From: Anaerolineae bacterium | GTDB lineage: Bacteria; Chloroflexota; Anaerolineae; B4-G1 | DNA length: 5,728 nucleotides | Assembly (NCBI GenBank): GCA_030612185.1 | Contig: JAUWOI010000311.1 | Location: forward strand, 1-5,728 | Reading direction: 5' to 3' | Shown here: piece after piece, positions 1 through 5,703 of the stretch | How the letters are laid out: every line of letters begins with the position of its first letter | Numbering within the stretch: the stretch's first letter is position 1 | The notes under the pieces: generated by a model | What the model was told of the DNA's origin: nothing | The model's input: only the letters and a program-made list of their open reading frames with translations | Database searches by the model: none | Made by a program: the position numbers and the translations under genes

Positions 1-15
1 TTATCCGTTTGCTCG

Positions 16-37
16 GCCTGGATTGTCAAATCCAGGC
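16..37. repeat. Perfect hairpin 1 (9-bp stem, GTCA loop)
   Basis: A perfect inverted repeat: GCCTGGATT at 16-24 pairs with AATCCAGGC at 29-37 around a four-base loop. It lies downstream of the MBL-fold gene, which ends at 182 on the minus strand. No T-run follows it on either strand, so it is not a standard intrinsic terminator. Together with the hairpin at 76-99 it looks like an extragenic palindromic repeat unit. A role in mRNA 3' end protection is possible but not shown. Confidence 0.7.
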
Positions 38-75
38 TAAAGGGAGGCCAAACTCGCCCAATCTGGTCTGTTCAG

Positions 76-99
76 CCGCCGGATCTGGCGATCCGGCGG
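76..99. repeat. Perfect hairpin 2 (10-bp stem, TGGC loop)
   Basis: CCGCCGGATC at 76-85 pairs perfectly with GATCCGGCGG at 90-99 around a four-base loop. Aligned with hairpin 1, five base pairs are identical and four differ in both strands so that pairing is kept (G-C/C-G, C-G/G-C, T-A/C-G, T-A/C-G). Similar words, AATCTGGTCTG at 60-70 and AATCGGTCTGG at 106-116, follow the two hairpins. This suggests two diverged copies of one repeat rather than two unrelated terminators. There is no T-run for intrinsic termination. Confidence 0.7.
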
Positions 100-181
100 G
101 AGCAGAATCGGTCTGGAATTATAAATGCGTTCGCCCTGGGGTCTCTACTCTTTCAGCGCAAGGACTCGGCCCCACGCTGTT

Positions 182-814
182 TTACTCCGCTTCCAGTATG
201 ACCACCTCGCCATCATAAAGGCTGTGGAAATGCTGGGCGTCGGCGCGGGCACCGATGACGCCTGCTCCGTAGTGCATCGGCACCGCCACCTTCGGCCCGA
301 TGTCGGCTGCGGCCTGGGCGGCTTCCTCGGCGTCCATCGTGTAGGTGCCTCCTACCGGCAGCAAAGCCACATCACAGCGGACGTCGGCCATCTCCGGGAT
401 GCGGTCGGTGTCGCCGGCGAAGTAGAGTCGCTCCCCGGCCACTGTCACGATGAACCCGATGTGCTCAGCCCGTCTGGGGTGGAAGCGCTTTTTCACGTTA
501 TAGGCTGACACAGCCTCAATCTGCACATCTCCCACCGTCGTCCACTCTCCTGGCCGCAATGCGCGCACGTCGCCGTGCAACTTCTTCGCCGCCCCACGGC
601 TGGCGATGATGACCGTCCCAGGCCCACTGATCCGCTTCACGTCTTTAGGGGAGCAGTGGTCGTGGTGCTCGTGGCTGACCAGAATGACATCGGCCTGGGG
701 GTGGCGGCCCTTCAGTTTCCATGGATCGAAGTAAATCGTCGGCGGTCCATCGAGGCGGAAGCTGGCGTGGCCCAGCCAGTGCAGACGCTTAAGCAAGTCT
801 ACTTCAATATTCAT
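182..814 (-). CDS. MBL-fold metal-dependent hydrolase (UlaG/UPF0173-like)
   Basis: A cytoplasmic metallo-beta-lactamase-fold hydrolase of 210 residues, the usual size for the UlaG/UPF0173 group. Residues 48-53 give the metal-binding HEHHDH (HxHxDH) motif, preceded by the YFDPW segment at about 28-32. The bridging Asp is in AGDTD (D135) and a later His ligand in PMHYG (H181). No signal peptide is visible. The start at 814 is preferred because AGGGGGGG lies five bases upstream; the ATG at 838 would add eight residues and run through that site. It follows the cupin gene by 58 bases on the same strand, so co-transcription is likely. Family members include L-ascorbate-6-phosphate lactonase and many hydrolases of unknown substrate. 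The fold call is firm, but the substrate cannot be read from the sequence. Confidence 0.9.
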   Translation of the reverse strand: MNIEVDLLKRLHWLGHASFRLDGPPTIYFDPWKLKGRHPQADVILVSHEHHDHCSPKDVKRISGPGTVIIASRGAAKKLHGDVRALRPGEWTTVGDVQIEAVSAYNVKKRFHPRRAEHIGFIVTVAGERLYFAGDTDRIPEMADVRCDVALLPVGGTYTMDAEEAAQAAADIGPKVAVPMHYGAGVIGARADAQHFHSLYDGEVVILEAE

Positions 815-872
815 CGTTACCCCCCCTGATTTCTTCATTCTCGGTGATCGAGGTGCACAGCACGGCGACGTT

Positions 873-1559
873 TTACGTCTTCACGTCTTCACGTGTCACC
901 CGCACTAACATTGTACCCCTGGTGGTGCTGAGTTGGTAGACCGTCCCCTGCGGCACGACGGTGAAATCACCAGGATGCAGGTGCAGCATGCTCTGTGACG
1001 TGCGCGCGGTCGCGGTGCCTTCCAACACGAAGAGCAACAGGTCGTGAGGAACCGGTATCTCGACTGGCCAGGTTCCTTCCCCCCACGCCACCTGCACGAC
1101 GGTGTCCTCGATGCGGGCGACGGTGTGGAACTGAAACGGCAAGGTGAGCGCCCGCACCGCACCAGGGAGACTGACGCGCTTCAGCCTGGCCTCACTGGCG
1201 AGAGCGTAGAGGCGGCGGCGGCCGTTTTTCCGTTCGGGAACGAAGCCGCAGCGCAAGAGCAACACACCGGCGCGTAACCCTGAACTGGAGCGGTGTTTTA
1301 CTCCCTTGGGCACGACGGCCAATTCGCCCGGCCGCAGTCGCACTTCTCCCCACTCACTTTCCAGCAGGATGGTCCCTTCGTAGACCCAGAACAGTTCGTC
1401 GTTGTCCAGGTGCTTGTGCCACTCCAGCATTCCCTGGCAGATGTAGATACTGACGATGATGTCACCTACGCGAGCGACGTTGACCACCGAGAACGGCTGG
1501 TTCAGTTTCGCGGCGATCTGGGAGACGTTTAGTTTCTTGAGCATGACCATCAACATCAT
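873..1559 (-). CDS. Two-domain cupin protein
   Basis: A 228-residue bicupin with no signal peptide. Cupin 1 (about residues 25-105) has the full metal-binding set: H48 and H50 (WHKH), E55 (DELFWVYEG), and H89 at the end of PGELAVVPKGVKH. Cupin 2 (about 140-220) keeps the fold signatures FVLEG and PGDFTVVPQG but lacks the His/Glu ligands, with Tyr208 where the last His is expected, so it is probably structural or ligand-binding only. The start is uncertain. ATGs at 1559, 1556, 1550 and 1544 are all in frame. The first two sit behind a weak AGCAGGG site, while a TATAAT at 1558-1563 would give a leaderless message starting next to the ATG at 1550. The gene likely heads a unit with the downstream MBL-fold gene. 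Cupins span enzymes and sugar or metabolite sensors; the specific function is unknown. Confidence 0.85.
   Translation of the reverse strand: MMLMVMLKKLNVSQIAAKLNQPFSVVNVARVGDIIVSIYICQGMLEWHKHLDNDELFWVYEGTILLESEWGEVRLRPGELAVVPKGVKHRSSSGLRAGVLLLRCGFVPERKNGRRRLYALASEARLKRVSLPGAVRALTLPFQFHTVARIEDTVVQVAWGEGTWPVEIPVPHDLLLFVLEGTATARTSQSMLHLHPGDFTVVPQGTVYQLSTTRGTMLVRVTREDVKT
875..894. repeat. 8-bp tandem repeat at the cupin 3' end
   Basis: ACGTCTTC occurs twice in tandem (875-890), followed by a partial third copy, ACGT (891-894). It encodes the last residues of the cupin protein, up to and including the first base of the stop codon. Because the unit is not a multiple of three, gain or loss of a copy would change the C-terminal tail and stop. 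Probably neutral. Confidence 0.5.
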
Positions 1560-1586
1560 TATACCCTGCTGATGATAGGGGCGCAA
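1558..1586 (-). promoter_or_regulatory. Candidate minus-strand sigma-70 promoter for the cupin-MBL unit
   Basis: Read on the minus strand, TTGCGC (1586-1581) and a perfect TATAAT (1563-1558) are separated by 17 bases. The -35 matches consensus only in its first three bases. The expected transcription start is about 1551, one base before the in-frame ATG at 1550, so the transcript would be leaderless or nearly so. The same bases overlap the earlier ATG candidates at 1559 and 1556, so this promoter and those starts exclude each other. Confidence 0.4.
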
Positions 1587-1595
1587 ATCCCGCGC

Positions 1596-1624
1596 TTGTC
1601 AGTGTCCAACGCCTCAAGTATAAT
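1596..1624 (+). promoter_or_regulatory. Sigma-70 promoter of the nurA-herA operon
   Basis: TTGTCA (1596-1601) and a perfect TATAAT (1619-1624) are separated by exactly 17 bases. The -35 is one base from consensus. Transcription would begin near 1631, giving a leader of about 44 bases with GGGAGGAGG at 1661-1669 before the GTG start at 1675. Placement just upstream of the first gene of a five-gene operon supports it. No clear operator palindrome is seen beyond the short AGTATAATCAGTACT region at 1617-1631, whose ends are complementary. Confidence 0.7.
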
Positions 1625-1674
1625 CAGTACTCGAAACTTCAATGCTACGTGGTCTTGGGCGGGAGGAGGCCTGA

Positions 1675-2841
1675 GTGACGCTCGAACTAAGCAGGTTGAC
1701 TGGACAGGCGAGGGCGATGGGCGAGGAGTTGGCCGCCCGCGAGCGGCAGTTCGCCGACCAGGTGGAACTGGCGCGGCGCTGGCTGGCCCAGTATGCCGAC
1801 CAGGGTGAGCGGCTGTGCCATCCCGCCCGATCCGTCCGCGCCGCCATCCCGACCGGCGAACCCCTCGACGCCGTCCATCCCCTGCCCGCCATCCAAGAAC
1901 GGTTCGCCGTCATCGCTGCCGATGGCTCGCAGATCCAGCCTGACCGGCACGGCGCGGCACTCTATCACCTGATCAACGTCGGCAGCCTGGTCTACCGGCA
2001 CGGCAGCGGCGAAGCGCCTGAGGCCCACAGCGAGCCCACTCTGGGCTACACTGAGGCCCAGATGTACGAGAACGGGCATCTCGTGTCCGGGAACGTGCTC
2101 GACGTGCGGCGGGACCTGGCCGAGATCACCCGCCTGGCCGGCTTGTGCGCCGTCGAACCGCCGGGGCCTACGATAGCGTTGGTGGATGGCACCCTTATCC
2201 TGTGGGTGCTGGAAGGCCTGCCAGTCGGGGAGCAGTGCGCGAAGGTGACGGCCTACCTTGACCAATTGGACCGCATCCGCCAGGCCGGTGCAGTCGTGGC
2301 CGCTTTCGTCAGCCGTCCGCGCCGCACTGAGGTGACGCGGTTGCTGCACCTGGCCAGCCTGGACGGAGACGTGAACCGCGCCAATCAGGAGCACAATCCG
2401 CTGGAGCGCCTGCCCGACCGCGCAGTCTTCGAGGCTCTGCCGCCTGGCGCACGCTCGGCTATCTTCGTGAGCCCCTCATCCATCAACAGCGAACACTACC
2501 ACCCCGCCGGCCACGCTGTCCACTTCTGCTACCTCAACCTGGCCGAGGAGGGGCACGACCCGGTCGTCGCGCGGATAGAAGTGCCGGTCTGGGTGGCCGA
2601 GGACCCCGACCGGCTGAAATTGGTCCACGGGGCCATCGTCGCCCAGGCGCGCATCGCCGGCGACTATCCCTACGCGCTGGCCCGCGCCGACGAACTGGCC
2701 TTTATCAGCGGTCCGGAGCGGGAAGCATTTGAGGAAATGGTGACCACGGCGCTGCTGCGTGCTGGCATCAGGTCGGCCCTCTCGCCGAAAGCGTATTACA
2801 AGACCCTGACCCGCCAGGGCAGGAGGAGGCATCGCCTATGA
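1675..2841 (+). CDS. nurA: NurA-domain nuclease
   Basis: A 388-residue NurA-family nuclease. In archaea NurA works with the HerA ATPase to resect DNA ends; the bacterial versions are less well characterised. Visible signatures in order are: a helical N-terminus (about 1-50); the first catalytic Asp in VIAADGSQ (D83); a second acidic motif in ALVDGTLILW (D171); a beta strand RIEVPVWV with E302; and the C-terminal GDYPYALARADELAFIS block (about 329-345) with VHGAIVAQAR before it. Start: the GTG at 1675 has GGGAGGAGG ending five bases upstream. The next in-frame ATG, at codon 15, lacks such a site. It is the first gene of the operon, lies behind a strong promoter, and overlaps the next gene by four bases (ATGA). 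All expected acidic residues appear present, so it is probably active. Confidence 0.9.
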   Translation: MTLELSRLTGQARAMGEELAARERQFADQVELARRWLAQYADQGERLCHPARSVRAAIPTGEPLDAVHPLPAIQERFAVIAADGSQIQPDRHGAALYHLINVGSLVYRHGSGEAPEAHSEPTLGYTEAQMYENGHLVSGNVLDVRRDLAEITRLAGLCAVEPPGPTIALVDGTLILWVLEGLPVGEQCAKVTAYLDQLDRIRQAGAVVAAFVSRPRRTEVTRLLHLASLDGDVNRANQEHNPLERLPDRAVFEALPPGARSAIFVSPSSINSEHYHPAGHAVHFCYLNLAEEGHDPVVARIEVPVWVAEDPDRLKLVHGAIVAQARIAGDYPYALARADELAFISGPEREAFEEMVTTALLRAGIRSALSPKAYYKTLTRQGRRRHRL

Positions 2842-3443
2842 GCAATGGGAGTCTGCAGGTTGGGCGGGTGTTGCGGGCCGGCACACGCGGCTTCGTCATC
2901 GGCTGCGCGGTGATGCAGCCCGACATCCCGGCCTTCGGCTCGTTCGTGCGGGCAGAAGGGCAGACGCCGGGGAGTGCCATCTACGGCCTGATCTACGACG
3001 TCAGTGTGGAGGACGACCCCTTTGTGCGCCAACTCATCAGTGCTGAGCTGCGCAATAAGGAGGTCGAGCTCGATGACCGCAAGAACCGCCGGGTGCCCGT
3101 CGAGGTCAGCGTGCTGGCGGTGGGCTGCAACGATGGCGAGACCATCCGCCACCGTCTACCTGCGCAGCCGCCGGTGACACTCGACTGGCTCTGTCAGTGC
3201 AGCGACGAAGATGTGCGGGCCTTCACTGCCCGCTTCGATTACTTCCGCCTGGTGCTGGAAGCGCGCGAGGTGCCGGCCGACGAACTGCTGGCAGCCAGCC
3301 TGCGGGCCGCCGCCGCCGCCCGACCGGAGGGCGAGCGGGAGACGTTCCTGGTCGAGGCGGGGCGCGAACTGGCGCGACTGCTGGCCGGCGACCCGGTGCG
3401 GCTGGAGGGGCTGCTGCGACGGTTGCGGGAAGGAGCCAGATGA
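2838..3443 (+). CDS. HAS-barrel domain protein associated with NurA/HerA
   Basis: A 201-residue protein with an N-terminal small beta barrel (about residues 5-60: VGRVLRAG, GFVIGCAV, FGSFVRAE, IYGLIYDVSVEDD) of the HAS type (HerA-ATP synthase barrel). An alpha-helical, Ala/Arg/Glu-rich C-terminal half follows (about 115-201). No catalytic motif, signal peptide or membrane segment is visible. In HerA the HAS barrel is fused to the ATPase; here a free copy sits between nurA and herA, and herA also has its own. A bridging role between nuclease and translocase is inferred from context only. Its ATG overlaps the nurA stop (ATGA) and has AGGAGGAGG at 2821-2829. Databases may list this family as hypothetical. 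Confidence 0.75.
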   Translation: MSNGSLQVGRVLRAGTRGFVIGCAVMQPDIPAFGSFVRAEGQTPGSAIYGLIYDVSVEDDPFVRQLISAELRNKEVELDDRKNRRVPVEVSVLAVGCNDGETIRHRLPAQPPVTLDWLCQCSDEDVRAFTARFDYFRLVLEAREVPADELLAASLRAAAAARPEGERETFLVEAGRELARLLAGDPVRLEGLLRRLREGAR

Positions 3444-4348
3444 ACGGCCCACTGGGCGACATGGCCCAATACGAGGCACCGTTGCGAGAGGTCCTCCAGT
3501 CGCGGGAGGTGGTGCTGGCCTACCTTTACGGCTCACAGGCGCGGGGCGACGCCGGGCTGCTCTCCGACGTGGACGTGGCGGTGCAGTTCGCCCCCGATCT
3601 ACCCCGGCGCGAGCGCTTCAGCCGTGTGGGGCGATTGACCAGTGACCTGTGCCAACTCCTGCAGCGCGACGACGTCTACGTCGTTGACCTGGACAGGATT
3701 CCGCCGTTGCTGTGCCACCGCATCTACCTTAACCACCGGCTGCTCTATTGCCCCGATGACGTGGGGCGGGTGGCGTTTGAGACCCGCGCGCTGCAGCAGT
3801 ACGTGGCGACGAGGGCGCTGCGTCGCACTCGATGGCATTACGTGGCCCGCCGCATCGCCCAAGGACGATACGGCCGGTTCGAAAGCGAGGCTCCGACAAT
3901 GGTAGACGTAGAAATCATTCAACAACGGCTAGGAGCACTGGAGGAGTTCGTCTCCCACCTGGAGGAGATGCGCGCCCGCGGCCTGGAGGAATGGCGCGAG
4001 GACGTGGTTGCCCGCTGTGCCACCGAGCGGGAGTTGGAGGTGGCAATCCAGCGGGTGCTCAACATCGCCACCCACGTCTTGACTGCCGATTTCGCAATCC
4101 CGGCGGACAACTACGCGGGGGTCATCCTTGCGCTGGGCAAGGCCGGCGTCCTGCCCACCGACTTTGCCGAGCGATTCGCCGGCATCGTCGGCCTCCGCAA
4201 CGTGCTGACCGAGTTGTACGTCGAGGTAGACCCGGACAAAGTGTACGAGCACTTGCAGCGCGACCCCGACGACATGCGATTCTTCGCGCGCTGTATCGTC
4301 GAGTACCTGGAGCGGAAGGGGGCATTGGAGAGAGGAAGCAATGCATGA
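3440..4348 (+). CDS. MNT-HEPN fusion (MntA and HepT in one chain)
   Basis: A 302-residue fusion of two proteins normally encoded separately as the MntA-HepT toxin-antitoxin pair. Residues 1 to about 150 are a minimal nucleotidyltransferase with the intact GSX10DXD motif (G31-S32, then D43-V-D45) and a later VVDLD (D83). Residues 154-302 match a HepT-like HEPN RNase-fold domain, beginning MVDVEIIQQRL as free HepT proteins do. The HEPN motif RX4HXY reads R253-NVLT-E258-L-Y260, so the catalytic His is Glu (GAG at 4211-4213) while Arg and Tyr remain. In the known pair, MntA transfers AMP to that Tyr to silence HepT. Start: the ATG at 3440 overlaps the upstream stop (ATGA) and follows GGAAGGAGC. 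An internal ATG at 3899 with GAGG upstream could also release the HEPN part alone. RNase activity is doubtful. Confidence 0.88.
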   Translation: MNGPLGDMAQYEAPLREVLQSREVVLAYLYGSQARGDAGLLSDVDVAVQFAPDLPRRERFSRVGRLTSDLCQLLQRDDVYVVDLDRIPPLLCHRIYLNHRLLYCPDDVGRVAFETRALQQYVATRALRRTRWHYVARRIAQGRYGRFESEAPTMVDVEIIQQRLGALEEFVSHLEEMRARGLEEWREDVVARCATERELEVAIQRVLNIATHVLTADFAIPADNYAGVILALGKAGVLPTDFAERFAGIVGLRNVLTELYVEVDPDKVYEHLQRDPDDMRFFARCIVEYLERKGALERGSNA

Positions 4349-4751
4349 CCATCCTCGCCTGCGCTATCTGACGCCTCACGAGCAAGACGTGCTGGCCGAA
4401 TTCCTCTCGCGGCTGCGGGAGCGATTCGGCAATCACATCGCACACGTCTGGATCTTCGGCTCCAAGGTGCGCGGCGACTTCGACGAAGAGTCGGACGTGG
4501 ATCTGCTGATCGTGGCCCGTGATGGGAGTGATGTGCTGGAGGAAGTGGTCGGCGAGATTGCCTACACGCTGAGCCTGGAGCACGGCGTTCTCCTGTGCGA
4601 ACACGTGGTCAGTGTCTGGCGCTTCGCGCAGATGCGCGCTCGCCAGGAGCCCCTCTACGAGAACATAGTGCGTGAGGGGGTAGACCTGTGGACTTCAGAA
4701 ATCGTCCCCATGAGAGTGGCGGAGGAACAGGCATTATACAATCATGGATGA
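4341..4751 (+). CDS. Minimal nucleotidyltransferase (MNT) protein
   Basis: A 136-residue nucleotidyltransferase-fold protein with the motif VWIFGSKVRGD, then SDVDLLIV: G40-S41 and D52-x-D54, an intact GSX10DXD site. The C-terminal part (LEHGVLLCEHVV, then PLYENIVREGVDLW) is typical of stand-alone MNT proteins. A short tail after residue 117 has no family feature I recognise. It is a different copy from the MNT half of the upstream gene: the two share only the active-site pattern by eye. Its ATG overlaps the upstream stop by eight bases and follows GAGAGGAAG. No separate HEPN gene follows, so its partner is either the HEPN half of the upstream fusion or another protein of this operon. Likely activity is NMP transfer to a protein; the target is unknown. 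Confidence 0.85.
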   Translation: MHDHPRLRYLTPHEQDVLAEFLSRLRERFGNHIAHVWIFGSKVRGDFDEESDVDLLIVARDGSDVLEEVVGEIAYTLSLEHGVLLCEHVVSVWRFAQMRARQEPLYENIVREGVDLWTSEIVPMRVAEEQALYNHG

Positions 4752-5703
4752 TCACTCACCCGAACAAGAACTGGAAGCCTTCTTCGGCCCCCGACCGGCA
4801 GAGCCTCAGCCCCTCCAAAGGCTGGGCATCGTCGTCAGCGGGAGCCTCTCCAAGGGGCTGGACGTTAAACTCGACCAGAACACGGTCAGCGAGGGGCTGG
4901 CCGTGGGCCGGTACGTCGTCGTGCGCGGGCAGACCGGGCGGCGCTTCTTCTCTATCGTCACCGATGTGCAACTGGACGCCGTCAATCCGCTCATCGAGAA
5001 GGCCCCGCCGGATACCTCCGACCCCTTCCTGGCCCGTGTTTACCAGGGGACGATCGTCTTCGGGCGCATCCACGTCGCGCCGATGCTGGTGCTGGATCCT
5101 TCGACGGGCTCAGGAGATAGCAGCGAGCCGAAGCCAGTCAAGACCATCCCGGCCCACTTCACGCCGGTCTATCCCGCCAGCAAGGAGGAGGTCGCGCTCA
5201 TCTTCGGCCAGGAGGAGCAACCCGGCTACTTCTATGTCGGCGACCCGCTGGAGATGGAGGGCGTCCACGTGGCGCTCGACCTGCGCCGTTTCGTCGAGCG
5301 CTCAGCAGGTATCTTCGGCAAGACCGGCACCGGCAAGACCTTCCTCACGCGCACACTGCTGGCCGGGCTGATCCAGGAGAACGTGGCTGTCAACCTGGTC
5401 TTCGACATGCACAACGAGTACGGCTGGAAGAGCCAGGACGAGGCCAAGCAGGAGGTCAAGGGACTGCGGCAACTCTTTCCCACCGGGCAGGTCTCCGTCT
5501 TCACGCTGGACGACGAGTCGTCCCGGCGGCGGGGGAGCAAAGTAGACGGCGTGGTACGCATCGGCTACGACCAGATCGAGCCGGAGGACGTGGACAGTCT
5601 CGCCAGCCTGATGGCCCTCTCGGACGTGCAGGTGGGCGTCTTTACCAGTCCTGGCACCATTCCCAAGCATTGCCGTGCATGTCATATAAATCCCAGGAAA
5701 TGA
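4744..5703 (+). CDS. herA: HerA-family ATPase, truncated before Walker B
   Basis: The N-terminal part of a HerA DNA translocase. A HAS barrel occupies about residues 25-80 (LGIVVSGSLSKGLDV, VGRYVVVRGQ, FFSIVTDVQL). A linker region follows, then the ATPase core with Walker A GKTGTGKT (192-199) and the HerA-type VFDMHNEYGW block (219-228). Full HerA proteins run to roughly 500-600 residues. This frame stops at 319 with no Walker B, and from about residue 299 it is the antisense of an FGE-domain gene. Residues 300-319 are therefore not genuine HerA and the product would not hydrolyse ATP normally. The start overlaps the upstream stop by eight bases. Its nearest good ribosome site (GGAGG, 4721-4725) is 18 bases away, so translation probably depends on coupling. 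Residues 118-124 (DPSTGSG) come from a dispersed-repeat sequence. Confidence 0.85.
   Translation: MDDHSPEQELEAFFGPRPAEPQPLQRLGIVVSGSLSKGLDVKLDQNTVSEGLAVGRYVVVRGQTGRRFFSIVTDVQLDAVNPLIEKAPPDTSDPFLARVYQGTIVFGRIHVAPMLVLDPSTGSGDSSEPKPVKTIPAHFTPVYPASKEEVALIFGQEEQPGYFYVGDPLEMEGVHVALDLRRFVERSAGIFGKTGTGKTFLTRTLLAGLIQENVAVNLVFDMHNEYGWKSQDEAKQEVKGLRQLFPTGQVSVFTLDDESSRRRGSKVDGVVRIGYDQIEPEDVDSLASLMALSDVQVGVFTSPGTIPKHCRACHINPRK
5096..5118. repeat. Dispersed-repeat-like insert within herA
   Basis: The core CCTTCGACGGGCTCAGGA (5098-5115) resembles the widespread CCTTCGACAAGCTCAGG-type palindromic repeat that I recall from many Chloroflexota and environmental genomes. In the HerA frame it gives D118-PSTGSG, in a linker between the HAS barrel and the ATPase core, where extra residues are tolerable. 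The ends TCCT/AGGA are complementary. The family assignment is from memory and was not searched. Confidence 0.5.

Noticed and set aside
1..201. An open plus-strand frame from the window edge to the stop at 199-201.
   Set aside because: It runs through both perfect hairpins, has no recognisable domain or ribosome site, and overlaps the MBL-fold gene end; it looks like a chance open frame in GC-rich repeat DNA.
1617..1622. A minus-strand TATACT overlapping the plus-strand -10 box.
   Set aside because: No acceptable -35 hexamer lies 16-18 bases upstream of it.
3197..3439. An 81-residue N-terminal extension of the MNT-HEPN gene in the same frame.
   Set aside because: It overlaps the HAS-barrel gene completely, is Arg/Gly/Ala-rich as out-of-frame GC-rich DNA usually is, and the ATG at 3440 has a good ribosome site and an ATGA overlap.
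4733..4740. TTATAC upstream of herA as an internal promoter -10 element.
   Set aside because: It lies within the upstream MNT coding region, has no convincing -35 partner, and herA overlaps that gene, which favours read-through.
4841..4858. GGAGCCTCTCCAAGGGGC (residues GSLSKGL in HerA) resembles the reverse form of the CCTTCGAC-type repeat.
   Set aside because: Several mismatches to the repeat, and the residues fit the normal HAS-barrel strand pattern, so it is probably coincidence.
5686..5703. Cys-x-x-Cys-His in the HerA C-terminal tail (CRACH) as a zinc-binding motif.
   Set aside because: This tail is the antisense reading of the FGE fragment, so the Cys/His pattern is accidental.
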